Positions 46,351 through 55,805 of a stretch of DNA of 64,000 nucleotides are shown one piece after another (positions within the stretch are counted from its first letter, which is position 1; the number at the start of each line of letters is the position of its first letter). Source of the DNA: JANQSP01 sp965203225 (lineage in GTDB: Bacteria; Bdellovibrionota; Bdellovibrionia; Bdellovibrionales; UBA1609); the NCBI GenBank assembly GCA_965203225.1, contig CBDBBW010000007.1, positions 62,001-126,000 on the forward strand, read 5' to 3'. The position numbers and the translations under genes were made by a program. Under the pieces are notes generated by a model that did no database searches, had not been told where the DNA came from, and was given only the letters and a program-made list of their open reading frames with translations.

Positions 46351-49170
46351 TTACTTTGTTTTTTCATTTTCTCTCAGCAGTTCGGCTGTAAAGCCTATAG
46401 GATTTTCAGCCAGGCTGGCAGGGGAGCCTTGGATGACTATCTGCCCTCCCTTAGGTCCAGCGCCCGGCCCCATATCAATAAGGTAATCGGACTGGCGGAT
46501 CAGCTCCATATTGTGTTCAATCAGCAAAACACTGCCCCCTTTTTTTATTAAATCCCGCAAAAGCCTTAACAACAGCTCCACCTCCTTGAAGTGCAAACCT
46601 AAGGTGGGTTCATCCAAAATATAAAGTGCGTTTTTTTTGCTGTTCAATAGTGCACGGGCCAGTTTAAGCCGCTGGGCCTCCCCTCCGGACAGGGTGGAAA
46701 GGTCCTGCCCCAAAATCAGGTAGTCCAGACCCACCCGCTTTAAAAGGGAAAGGGGTTTCCATATAGAAGGGTAGGAGACGAAAAATTCGGCGGCCTCTGC
46801 CACGGTCATATTCAGTATCTGATGAATATTTTTGTGCCTCCATTTCAGGTTTAAAATTTCCGGCTTGAATCTTTTTCCTTTGCATTCTTCACAGGGGATC
46901 CGCACAGGATCCATGAACACCATTTCCACCTCCTGATACCCCAGACCCCGACAAAGGGGACAGCGCCCCCCTTCTACATTGAGGCTGAAAAAACCCGGTT
47001 TAATAAAAATTTTTTGTTGCCGGCAACGTGTAGCCATTAAATTCCGAATCTGATCGTATATCTTCAAATAAGTCACAGGCAGACTTCTTTTGGTTTTTTC
47101 CACAGGAGATGAATTAATCCACACCACCTGCTGTAGGTGCTGAACACCTGTCAACTTCTCATAAGGATGGCCTTTTATTCCCTTTACCCCAAAGAAGCCA
47201 GCCAAGGCGGGGTAAAGAGTTTGGCTTACCAAAGTGGATTTGCCAGACCCGCTGACTCCTGTCACTGTCACGAGTCGATTCAAGGGCACCCGTAAAGAGA
47301 TATTCTTTAAATTATGCGCCCTACAGCCGGATACTTCCAAAAAATATCTACAATTTTCAGGGTCCACAGGCAAAGCCCATGGATTGTCATTCACGGAAGT
47401 TTTTTTTTTGGCCAGATAAAATCGAGTTAAAGAGGAGCATTTTAGGAATTTTTCCTTTTCCCCGGCAAAAACCACTTTTCCCCCTTTAAGCCCGGATCCC
47501 GGTCCCATCTCCACAATAAACTCCGCCCGTCTTATCATATCGGGATCATGTTCCACTATCACCAAAGTGTTCCCCTCTGATTTTAATTTTTCCAGAAGTT
47601 CAATCAGCCGAAGGCTATCTCTGGAATGCAAACCCAAAGTAGGTTCGTCCAAAACATACAAAACCTGGGAAAGTCCAAGACCCAATTGATGAATGAGATT
47701 CAGACGTTGAAATTCCCCGCTGGAAAGAGTTTTAACAGGACGATTCAGCTGGAGATATTCCAAACCAATATGAGAAAGTCCATCCAGAATAAAACGAATT
47801 TTTCTGACTACCTCTCCTCCTTTTTTCTTTTCAAAAGAACGAAGACGAAGATCTTGAAAAAAATTCCGCAAGGAACCAATATCCATGGAAAGCATTTCCG
47901 GCAGACGGGTGTTTCGGAACATAACATAAGATACCTCTTTTCGGAGGCGGGTGCCTTTGCACTCCCGACAGGGCACGGGGCTTTTATAGCGAGCCAGAAA
48001 AATCCGAACATGAATTTTATATTTTTTACTTTCCAAATAATCAAAAAAACCCTGCACCCCCACAAACTGAGCGGAACCCCGCCATATCTTTTTTTTGTGG
48101 CGGGCGGGCAGGTTTTTCCACGGGCAATGCAAATCAATATTCTGGTTGAGGCAAAATTGCTGGAGGCTTCTGAACTCCGCTGCAGTGGAGGGCATGGCAA
48201 AGGGAACCAAAGCCCCTTCCATCAGGGATTTTTCCGGTTGAGGCACTATTTTTTCCTCATCCAGTGTCAGGGAGTTTCCAAAACCTCGGCAGGAAGGGCA
48301 GGCTCCCAGAGAGGAATTAAAATTAAAAAGGGAAGTTTGCAAAGAATAGGGAAACTGATAAGCACAGTGCGGACAAGAAGGGGCTTCACTTAAAATCAGG
48401 CCCTTATTATTGTCTGTGCTGAACACCACCGCCTGACCGGCTTTTTGCGACCTGTAGCTATACTGAAGAAAAATTTTATAGGCTAATTTCAAGGAATCCG
48501 TCAGCCGGGCCCGATCTTTAAACGCAAGACGATCCAAAACAATGTAAATTTCCCGATCGACCGGAATTTTTACAGAAGAGTTTAAATCATATATCATCGG
48601 AAAAACGCTTCCTGTCCTTTCTTTTTTTCCTTTTTTCCAAGCCACCCGATGAAATCCCTGCTGAATAAGTTTTTTCTTAAAAGTCAAAGAGGAACAGCCC
48701 GAAGCAGATACGGGGACACAGATGATGCCTCTTCCATTAGGAAACATCTCCTGTATTTTCTCCGCCCCCTGATCGGGGGAATAAGAGCGAAGAGCCTGAT
48801 CGTGTTCAGGGCAAAAAACCTCCCCCAGATGCGTAAACAACAAACACAAAAAATCATCCAGCTCCGTCAAAGTGGCCACTGTGGGGCGAGAGGAGCGTAC
48901 AGAGTTTTTCTGCTCCAAAGCCAAAGAAGGGGGGATATTATTGATATATTGAACAAGGGGTTTGGGAAGCTCCTGAATATACTGTCTGGCGTAATTGGAA
49001 AGCGTTTGAGTATAATGCCTTTGTCCTTCCGCAAACAGAGTTTCAAAAGCCAGAGAGCTTTTTCCGGAACCACTGGGGCCACACACAACAACAAAGGAAC
49101 CAAAGGGAATCTTCAAATCGAGGGATTTTAAATTATTTTGTTTCGCCCCGACAATTTCAATATATTTCAC
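46351..49170 (-). CDS. uvrA: excinuclease ABC subunit A, somewhat divergent
   Basis: Damage-recognition ATPase of nucleotide excision repair (939 aa). Walker A sites are GPSGSGKSS (31-39) and GVSGSGKST; both ABC signatures occur (LSSGEFQRLNLIHQL and LSGGEAQRLKLARAL). Zinc modules are CPHC...CPSCRGFG and CPLCRGLG...CEECKGKRF. Differences from common UvrA: the first signature has LSSGE, the usual RSTVGTVTEI reads RPTVATLTEL, and the CPKCG after the first lobe is CPEHD. It could be the only UvrA or a paralogue. The GTG start overlaps the stop of mrcA by four bases (GTGA), with GGAGGA upstream. Confidence 0.88.
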   Translation of the reverse strand: MKYIEIVGAKQNNLKSLDLKIPFGSFVVVCGPSGSGKSSLAFETLFAEGQRHYTQTLSNYARQYIQELPKPLVQYINNIPPSLALEQKNSVRSSRPTVATLTELDDFLCLLFTHLGEVFCPEHDQALRSYSPDQGAEKIQEMFPNGRGIICVPVSASGCSSLTFKKKLIQQGFHRVAWKKGKKERTGSVFPMIYDLNSSVKIPVDREIYIVLDRLAFKDRARLTDSLKLAYKIFLQYSYRSQKAGQAVVFSTDNNKGLILSEAPSCPHCAYQFPYSLQTSLFNFNSSLGACPSCRGFGNSLTLDEEKIVPQPEKSLMEGALVPFAMPSTAAEFRSLQQFCLNQNIDLHCPWKNLPARHKKKIWRGSAQFVGVQGFFDYLESKKYKIHVRIFLARYKSPVPCRECKGTRLRKEVSYVMFRNTRLPEMLSMDIGSLRNFFQDLRLRSFEKKKGGEVVRKIRFILDGLSHIGLEYLQLNRPVKTLSSGEFQRLNLIHQLGLGLSQVLYVLDEPTLGLHSRDSLRLIELLEKLKSEGNTLVIVEHDPDMIRRAEFIVEMGPGSGLKGGKVVFAGEKEKFLKCSSLTRFYLAKKKTSVNDNPWALPVDPENCRYFLEVSGCRAHNLKNISLRVPLNRLVTVTGVSGSGKSTLVSQTLYPALAGFFGVKGIKGHPYEKLTGVQHLQQVVWINSSPVEKTKRSLPVTYLKIYDQIRNLMATRCRQQKIFIKPGFFSLNVEGGRCPLCRGLGYQEVEMVFMDPVRIPCEECKGKRFKPEILNLKWRHKNIHQILNMTVAEAAEFFVSYPSIWKPLSLLKRVGLDYLILGQDLSTLSGGEAQRLKLARALLNSKKNALYILDEPTLGLHFKEVELLLRLLRDLIKKGGSVLLIEHNMELIRQSDYLIDMGPGAGPKGGQIVIQGSPASLAENPIGFTAELLRENEKTK

Positions 49171-51983
49171 CGGGAGAAATCCTCCCGTAGAAAATCCTGA
49201 TCCCCCTCTTCGCTCACCTCTGCGTTTTCCTTGGGTCCCGTGCCTTCGATAAAAGCCTGACGAACAATCTGAGTGGACTCTGTTGAAACCAGTCCGCCGG
49301 TCTCATTGTCAATATGAGTAAAAACAATCCCCTCCGGAACCTCAAATTCCTCTTTGATTTTCCCTTTCTGAGCGAACTTCATAAATTCCAGCCACACCGG
49401 CAGGGCTGACTTAGCGCCCGTTTCCCCTCGACCTAAAGTTTTTTCATCGTCAAAACCCATCCATACTCCCACGACCAGTTGAGGGCTATAGCCAATAAAC
49501 CAGGTATCATAATAACCGTTAGTGGTGCCTGTTTTTCCGGCCACCGGCCCATCCATCCCCCTTGCGGCCCAACCGGTTCCCTGAGGCTCTTTAATGACCC
49601 CATTGAGCAAGGTGGTCATTATAAAAGCGGTTTTTTTCGAAATAAGCTGATCCGGATCAGAAAAGAATAAAGACGGAGTGGTCTTATTTGATTGCTCTGG
49701 TTTTTTTGCTTCTTCCGGGGAAGGGTTTTCTTTTGACTGTTGTTTTAAAAACTCCTCCCTTCTTTGTTCCATTGTTTCATCCCAGGCCCGCATTTGTTCA
49801 AAAAACCGCTCATCCAAACTTAAAGAACTGAGCAGGGGTGTTTGATCCGGCCCCAACACTTCGTGCAAAATAAGAGGTCTTATCCGCCGGCCCTGACGAC
49901 CCAGTACGGAAAACACCTTTGTCATTTCATAAAGTGTCACACTGCTGGAACCCAAAGCCAAAGTATAATCCGGGTTCAAGGAACTGAAAATTCCCAAGCG
50001 CCTTGCATAATCACTCACCCATTCGATACCCACCTTTTCAATGACCTTCACTGTAGGGACATTCATGGAGCGGATGAGAGCGTTCCTGAACAAAATCTCC
50101 CCTGAAAAACGGCGGCCATAGTTATTCGGCTTCCATGTCTTTACCGGCTTTTCCCCGCCTTCGACCTCCTCTTTTATTTTTGTCCGAGCCTCCTCAGACA
50201 AAAGCCCTTCCGCCTCCTCTTCTGCATACACTACCGGAGCATCTGTTATCAAAGTAACCGGGGTAAAACCCTTATCCAGGGCCGCCAGATACACAAGAGG
50301 CTTAAAAACCGAACCGGTCTGACGAGCGGCCTGATATGCGCGATTAAACTGGGAGCGGTGAAAATCATACCCTCCCACCAAAGCCACAATATCCTCTGTT
50401 TTCTGATCAAAAGCGATTAATGCGCCTTCCACCAAAGGCTCTTGTTCCAGAGAAAGTAAAAACCTCTTCGATAGGGATAAGGGAGCTTCCTTTTGTTTTT
50501 CACGAACAGAAAGGCTTTTCTTCTGTGTTTCAAAATCCCGTCCAAAGAACTCCTTTTGTTCCGACTTTGCCAGCGGCCTTTCCACCTTTACAAAAACCAC
50601 ATCCCCTTTTTTCAAAGCCAAAGAGGGTTTTTTAAGAGAGAAAAATTTAAAACTTACTTTGGAATCCGGTTTTCTGGCCCACTTCATATTTTCCAGAGGA
50701 ATCACTCCTTCCTCACCAAAGGGAAGCTGAAGTAGCACCTTTTTGCCTGCATCATCCACTTTTTGCACCAAAGCTTTAACAATTTCCCCTTCTTTAATCC
50801 CTCTTAAATGATTTTCTGCACTTGTCCGGCCAGTGGGGGAGTTTCCCTTTGGTTCGATCACTCGAAACTGTCTTCTTTCTTCCATCATCTGTTCTGCTTC
50901 TTTTTTTAAAAATTCCTGAATGACTTTTTCTTCTTTCAACTGAGCCAAAGGCCCCCGAAACCCCTGCCGTTTATCCAAGGCTCTCAAACCTGCTCGCAGA
51001 TGTTTGCGAGCCAGCGCCTGCAAAGGTAAATCCAGAGCCGTTTTAATAGTCAGTCCGCCGGTAAGCAGTAACTGTTCATCCAGTTTTTTCAAAAGGCTTT
51101 GTCGAAGTGTTTCCAGATAATAGGGCGCTTTTTCATGATATTTGCCTCTTAAAAAAACTTTTAAAGCGGTTTTACCCACCTGATCGGCCCTTTCCCGGTC
51201 AATATAGTTTTCTTCCACCATTCTTTGTAAAACATAAATTTGTCGCTCTCTGGCTTTTTTTGGATTGTAAATAGGGGAGAAGCGGCTGGGAGCCTGGGGA
51301 AGTCCTGCCAACATGGAGCATTCCGCCAGGGTCAAATCCCGGGTGTTTTTTCTGAAGTAGACTTTCGCGGCCATCCCCACTCCATAAGCGCCATGCCCCA
51401 AGTATATTTGGTTCAGATAAAGGTATAAAATCTCCTCCTTACTTAAATTTTTCTCCATGCGCAGAGCCAGCACAGCCTCCTTGATTTTCCTTTTGTAGGT
51501 TTTTTCCGAAGAAAGAAGCAAGGAGCGGGCCACCTGCTGGGTGATAGTGGAGCCTCCCTGCACTTTTCGGCCGGCTTTGAGGTTGGCCAAAAAAGCCCGA
51601 AAAATGGCTTTAAGGTTCAAGCCTCTATGTTCAAAGAACCGTCCGTCTTCGGCAGACACAAAAGCCTGAACCAAAACCGGCGGAAATTCAGAATAAGGCA
51701 CCAGTATTCTCCGTTCTTTGAAAAACTCGCCGGCTTTGCGCCCATTTCTGTCCAAAATAGCGGTTACAAGAGGAGGGCTATAGTTTTTCAAACTGTCTAT
51801 GGAGGGTAGCTCCCGAATAAGAAAAAGAAAGTACATAGCGTAAATAAAACACAGGCTAAATACTCCCAGCAGGAAAAATAGCAATACAGCCTTTCCCTTG
51901 CCAAAAAACAGTCCTCCCCGGCTTTCAAAAAGCTTTGCCAAAGGGGATCTTAAAATAAAAAAAAGGGGTTTTAATCTGCTCAA
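49167..51983 (-). CDS. mrcA: bifunctional penicillin-binding protein 1A
   Basis: A class A PBP (938 aa) that polymerises and cross-links peptidoglycan in the periplasm. After one transmembrane helix (about 32-55) the GT51 transglycosylase shows EDGRFFEHRG, QGGSTITQQVARS and NQIYLGHGAYGV. An OB-like insert follows (about 385-470), then the transpeptidase with S-x-x-K in TGSVFKP, S-x-N in IRSMNVP and KTGT in AGKTGTTNGYYDTW. The start is TTG with AAGGA at seven bases. uvrA follows in a four-base overlap, an unusual pairing. Confidence 0.95.
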   Translation of the reverse strand: MSRLKPLFFILRSPLAKLFESRGGLFFGKGKAVLLFFLLGVFSLCFIYAMYFLFLIRELPSIDSLKNYSPPLVTAILDRNGRKAGEFFKERRILVPYSEFPPVLVQAFVSAEDGRFFEHRGLNLKAIFRAFLANLKAGRKVQGGSTITQQVARSLLLSSEKTYKRKIKEAVLALRMEKNLSKEEILYLYLNQIYLGHGAYGVGMAAKVYFRKNTRDLTLAECSMLAGLPQAPSRFSPIYNPKKARERQIYVLQRMVEENYIDRERADQVGKTALKVFLRGKYHEKAPYYLETLRQSLLKKLDEQLLLTGGLTIKTALDLPLQALARKHLRAGLRALDKRQGFRGPLAQLKEEKVIQEFLKKEAEQMMEERRQFRVIEPKGNSPTGRTSAENHLRGIKEGEIVKALVQKVDDAGKKVLLQLPFGEEGVIPLENMKWARKPDSKVSFKFFSLKKPSLALKKGDVVFVKVERPLAKSEQKEFFGRDFETQKKSLSVREKQKEAPLSLSKRFLLSLEQEPLVEGALIAFDQKTEDIVALVGGYDFHRSQFNRAYQAARQTGSVFKPLVYLAALDKGFTPVTLITDAPVVYAEEEAEGLLSEEARTKIKEEVEGGEKPVKTWKPNNYGRRFSGEILFRNALIRSMNVPTVKVIEKVGIEWVSDYARRLGIFSSLNPDYTLALGSSSVTLYEMTKVFSVLGRQGRRIRPLILHEVLGPDQTPLLSSLSLDERFFEQMRAWDETMEQRREEFLKQQSKENPSPEEAKKPEQSNKTTPSLFFSDPDQLISKKTAFIMTTLLNGVIKEPQGTGWAARGMDGPVAGKTGTTNGYYDTWFIGYSPQLVVGVWMGFDDEKTLGRGETGAKSALPVWLEFMKFAQKGKIKEEFEVPEGIVFTHIDNETGGLVSTESTQIVRQAFIEGTGPKENAEVSEEGDQDFLREDFSR

Positions 51984-52450
51984 AATTTTTCCTTACCACA
52001 GGGGAATTTTTTCATGTCTTAGCACACTTTCCCTTATTTTCACAGCCCAAAGGAAGGAAATGCGGGGCAGGGTTTTTTCATGATTTATTTCCTTATCACC
52101 CATTGAATTAAAACAGCCGGACCCTGTATGAACTGATTTAATTTTTATTGAACCGGTTTTTTTATCTTAACTAAAGCATGAAAGTCTTTCTAGCGAACCA
52201 AAATTTTTTTTTTACAAAAATAATTAAAGAAAAAAGCAAAAAAGCCGACAAATACTAACGTGTGGGAAAGCATCTTATATTATTAAAAGCAAAGTAGCCT
52301 GTAGAGTCTTTGTCATGTTTATTAAATTTTAATATGAAACATAAAAAAGCCGTTTTTCCTTTTTCCATAGAAGGCAGTAGGAAAAAGTCTTTTAATTAAA
52401 ACGGAGCCAAACTAACAAATACAAACCCTGTTTAGACAAAAGAGGAAATC
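51984..52450. other. 467-bp divergent AT-rich region
   Basis: Between mrcA (leftward, TTG start) and the coiled-coil gene (rightward). It should hold both promoters but I could not choose boxes among the many AT-rich candidates. No RNA gene, repeat or short gene is seen. Confidence 0.4.
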
Positions 52451-53767
52451 ATGCGTTTCATATCAACTATTTGTTTCAAAAACCGGTTGGAAAACACTTT
52501 GTTTTTCCAAGGGCTTTTTTTTTTCAGCCTCTTTTTTTTCTATTCGGCCAATTTAGCCGGAAGTGAAGCAGCCTATATTTGCAAAGAAGATGACGACTCT
52601 GATTACTGTACCCGGGCACGGGAACAACATGAGTGGGCAAGGGAAGATCGTGATCGCAAAGCCAGGAAGGCAGAGGAAGACCGTACGCACAGAGCCAGGA
52701 AGGCAGAGGAAGACCGTGCGCGCAGAGCCAGGGATCAGGAGAGAGAACAGGCTCGAACTGCAAACCAGAAGGAGAGGCAAAGACAGGAAAGATGCGACAA
52801 AGTAGCCAGAGAAGCTAAAACCGCGCTACAAAAACAAAAAGATGAAACCCAAAAATGGGAGGAGAAATTTTTCGATATGGAGGAAAAAATAACAGATCTG
52901 GAGAAAAAACATTCAGAAAATAAAATGACCTTAAATGAAAAACTGGAGGAACTGAAAACAAACTCCAACAAAACTGTGCAAGATCTTAAGACTGAAATGG
53001 GTGACGAATTAAAGGAACTGGAAGAGCAGATAGGCGAGGTGGAGGAAAGTATCGCGCAGTTGTTTGAAGCGTTGGAAACAGTGGAGGAGGGGCGGCTGGA
53101 CACTCATTTCGCCCGACGGAAACAACAAAATGAATTTTACAGTAGATGCTTCGGACAGGCTCTGGAACAGACGGAAAAAGAAAGGACTCTTTACTATCAA
53201 AGAAAAACCGCCGGTAGCTTGAGAAAAAAAAGTCTGGGGCAGTTGATTTCAGGAGGAAAAGGACAGGTCAAAAGCCAGTTCTCTGAACGATTTAATAGTT
53301 TTTTAAATTTGTGCTTAAACAATCAGGCGGCTTTGCTGGAAAAGAAAAACCAAAGAGATGAATATAAATTAATGTTGGAAAAACTAAACAAGAAGGAAGA
53401 AAGAGCCAAGGCACAAATAGCCGGATCAAAGTCCAAAATCACAAACTTAAAAACAAAGAGCAAAATGGAAGTAATGAACAAATTCAAGGAAAAAATGACC
53501 GCTGAGCTAAACTCCTTCAGTCAGTCTTACGACTCCCTGACAAAGAATTTTCAAGAAAGTTCAAAACAAACCATAGCCGAGATCGAAAAGATCAAGAAAC
53601 GACAAGCCTATATTCTTATGAACCGCTCCCAAGCCACTTCTCAGGACACACGAAGTCTTTTGCTTAACGGCAATTGTCAAGAAGGACTGGATGCTTTCAA
53701 TCTGTTTCCCAGGAGCTGGAAAATAAATCCACTGAGTCCTCCTGCTCTCACGGGCGGCATCAAATAA
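52451..53767 (+). CDS. exported coiled-coil protein, unknown
   Basis: A 438-aa protein. A long signal-like segment (hydrophobic 18-36, then SANLAGSEAA) suggests export. The rest is almost entirely charged helix: residues 52-110 are Arg/Glu/Ala-rich with two exact copies of an 11-residue unit (RKAEEDR..RA; 33 bp in DNA), and two long coiled coils follow (about 115-215 and 300-390) with heptads such as WEEKFFDMEEKITDLEKKH. A middle part has CFGQALEQ and a small cysteine-containing linker. It probably forms an elongated periplasmic dimer. The ATG has GAGGAAAT upstream. Monocistronic. Confidence 0.65.
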   Translation: MRFISTICFKNRLENTLFFQGLFFFSLFFFYSANLAGSEAAYICKEDDDSDYCTRAREQHEWAREDRDRKARKAEEDRTHRARKAEEDRARRARDQEREQARTANQKERQRQERCDKVAREAKTALQKQKDETQKWEEKFFDMEEKITDLEKKHSENKMTLNEKLEELKTNSNKTVQDLKTEMGDELKELEEQIGEVEESIAQLFEALETVEEGRLDTHFARRKQQNEFYSRCFGQALEQTEKERTLYYQRKTAGSLRKKSLGQLISGGKGQVKSQFSERFNSFLNLCLNNQAALLEKKNQRDEYKLMLEKLNKKEERAKAQIAGSKSKITNLKTKSKMEVMNKFKEKMTAELNSFSQSYDSLTKNFQESSKQTIAEIEKIKKRQAYILMNRSQATSQDTRSLLLNGNCQEGLDAFNLFPRSWKINPLSPPALTGGIK

Positions 53768-54129
53768 AGAGCTTATAAACTTTGTAAAAAAGGTTCCTTT
53801 TGTTTTTCTGCGTCAAGCTTCTCACAAGCAACATCCAATAAAGAACTTGCGGGAGGGGGGGATTAGGTTCCGATTTCCTTAAAAATGAAAAAAGAGGAAG
53901 AAAGTGGATAATTAGGACTGAATCCGTTTTTATTCAGGTGGATGACTACGGTAAGGACTTTAGGCTTCCTGAAAATTTCAGGCCTGCTCACCATCCCCAG
54001 AGGCAGTCTCCTTTCTATTTATTGTAGGATTCACCTTTTGACACTCCCCCCCTCTTTCTTTAGAGAGAATAACATAAAATGGAAAGTCTTGCATTGACTT
54101 TAATAAGAATATGCTCGTAATTTTTCAAT
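53768..54129. other. 362-bp intergenic region before xseA
   Basis: It holds a small inverted repeat, CCTGA..TCAGG flanked by AGG and CCT, near 53968-53987, without a T-run. A TTGACT close to xseA may be part of its promoter but the -10 is unclear. Nothing else is seen. Confidence 0.35.
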
Positions 54130-55383
54130 ATGAAACAGGCTTTTTTTTCTCAAACTGAAATATCGAATAACCAGCGCTGTTATTCCGTATCAGAAGTTAC
54201 TAAAATGATTCAAGATTGCCTGGAATCTTCTTTTCCTCCCCTTCAGATTAAGGGCGAAATTTCCAATTTTGTGGCTCATGCGTCAGGCCATTGGTACTTT
54301 ACCCTGAAGGATTCGGAATGCCAGATTCGGGCGGTGATGTTCCGTTCTACAAACCAAACACTGGGCTGGAAACCGGAAAGAGGGGACAGTCTGGAAGTCA
54401 AAATTCAGGGCCGGCTCAGTGTCTATAAAACCCGTGGGGAGTACCAGATTATTTGTCAAAGCATGGAAAAGTGTGGAAAGGGAGCTGAGGAATTTGAAAA
54501 ACTCAAAGAAAAACTTAAAAAAGAAGGGCTTTTCGAAAGAAAAAAAGCTTTGCCTTTTTTACCACGACATATTGCGATTATCAGTTCCCCCACTGGCGCC
54601 GCCATCCGGGATATTTTGAATATACTGAAAAGAAGATATAAAGGGGTAAAAGTCACTTTGGTGCCGGCTTTGGTGCAGGGAAAGGAAGCACCGGAAAGTT
54701 TAAGGGAGGCTTTAAAAAAAGCAAAACAGTTAAAAGCCGTGGATGTATTGATTATCACCCGGGGTGGAGGCAGTCTGGAGGATCTTTGGGCTTTCAATGA
54801 TGAAGCTTTGGCAAGGGATATATTTCAATTTCCTTTGCCGGTGATCTCCGCCGTGGGACATGAAATTGATTTCACCATAAGTGACTTCATAGCTGATTTA
54901 AGAGCGCCCACTCCTTCCGCCGCCGCGGAGCTGGTGGTGCAAAATGTGTCCGACTTAAGTGAACAAATTCGAAAAGCCATCTTACATCTTTGTCAAATCA
55001 TTCAATGGAAAATACAAACTCTAAAGGAAAAACTCAACCTCTTCAACCAAGGTCTCATTAACCCTCAAAAAAAAATACAAGACTTTCAGCAGAATTTGGA
55101 TGATTTAAACATCAGTTTAAACCGCGGGTTTTTTCAGCAAAGCCGGCTTAAAAAAGAGCAGTTAAGAGGTCTTGTCTCTGTATTGGAAAGTTTAAGCCCT
55201 TTAAAGGTTTTAAGCCGAGGGTACTGTTTTGTAAACCAAGGGGAAAAACTAATTAAAGAAGCATCCGAAATTAAAAAAAAGGATAAAGTGTATATACGAT
55301 TTCACCAAAGCTTTGCTTTAGCTCATATTATCAAAACCGGTGTTTTGCCGGAGCCGGGCAAAGAACAAAAAGGAGGTTTATAA
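54130..55383 (+). CDS. xseA: exodeoxyribonuclease VII large subunit
   Basis: Catalytic subunit of ExoVII (417 aa), which degrades single-stranded DNA from both ends. The N-terminal OB domain (about 20-110, ISNFVAHASGHWYFTLKD) is followed by the nuclease core with ISSPTGAAIRDIL, ITRGGGSLEDLWAFNDE, and SAVGHEIDFTISDFIADLRAPTPSAAAEL, the standard motifs. A long helical region carries XseB-binding sites. The ATG has no clear ribosome site. xseB begins four bases after its stop. Confidence 0.97.
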   Translation: MKQAFFSQTEISNNQRCYSVSEVTKMIQDCLESSFPPLQIKGEISNFVAHASGHWYFTLKDSECQIRAVMFRSTNQTLGWKPERGDSLEVKIQGRLSVYKTRGEYQIICQSMEKCGKGAEEFEKLKEKLKKEGLFERKKALPFLPRHIAIISSPTGAAIRDILNILKRRYKGVKVTLVPALVQGKEAPESLREALKKAKQLKAVDVLIITRGGGSLEDLWAFNDEALARDIFQFPLPVISAVGHEIDFTISDFIADLRAPTPSAAAELVVQNVSDLSEQIRKAILHLCQIIQWKIQTLKEKLNLFNQGLINPQKKIQDFQQNLDDLNISLNRGFFQQSRLKKEQLRGLVSVLESLSPLKVLSRGYCFVNQGEKLIKEASEIKKKDKVYIRFHQSFALAHIIKTGVLPEPGKEQKGGL

Positions 55384-55386
55384 AAC

Positions 55387-55605
55387 ATGGAATTTGAAAA
55401 AAAAATAAAGGAGTTGGAAAATATAGTTGAGCAATTGAGTGGAGGGGAATTGTCTTTGGAAGAGTCCCTGAAATTTTTTGAAAAAGGTATTCAATTATCC
55501 CAGGAATGCTCGAAGCAATTAAACAAAACAGAGGAAAAAGTTCAGCAGTTGATTAATATAAGCCCGGAGGGAAAAGTTTTAACAAAAGATTTTGAAGAAG
55601 ATTAA
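55387..55605 (+). CDS. xseB: exodeoxyribonuclease VII small subunit
   Basis: A 72-aa helical hairpin that coats the XseA helices. The family motif LENIVEQLSGGELSLEESL is present near residues 10-28, then FEKGIQLSQECSKQLN. It is translated from an ATG with an AAGGAGGT site located in the last codons of xseA. Full family length. Confidence 0.95.
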   Translation: MEFEKKIKELENIVEQLSGGELSLEESLKFFEKGIQLSQECSKQLNKTEEKVQQLINISPEGKVLTKDFEED

Positions 55606-55630
55606 AAAAATAATGTGTGCATGACTTAAC

Positions 55631-55648
55631 TCGTGTATACTTACACGA
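55631..55648. other. perfect short stem-loop between xseB and ispA
   Basis: TCGTGTA and TACACGA form a 7-bp perfect stem with a four-base loop just after xseB. No T-run follows on either strand, so it is a poor terminator. It might be an operator or mRNA processing site. Confidence 0.4.
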
Positions 55649-55805
55649 AAAAGCAAATAATTTTATAAGCATCTGCAACTATATATAATAACCACTAAAA
55701 AGATAAGGGTGATTTTTTTAATGATTTTAAATATTTATTTAAAGTCAAGACACTATTAACTTATACCCTGTGAACCAAATATTAATTTATACGGTTTAGG
55801 AGCCA

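Noticed and set aside
47626..48393. 255-aa plus-strand frame opposite uvrA
   Set aside because: It is a shadow of uvrA with no domain and no ribosome site.
55631..55648. Terminator of xseAB
   Set aside because: The stem is perfect but no T-run follows on either strand.
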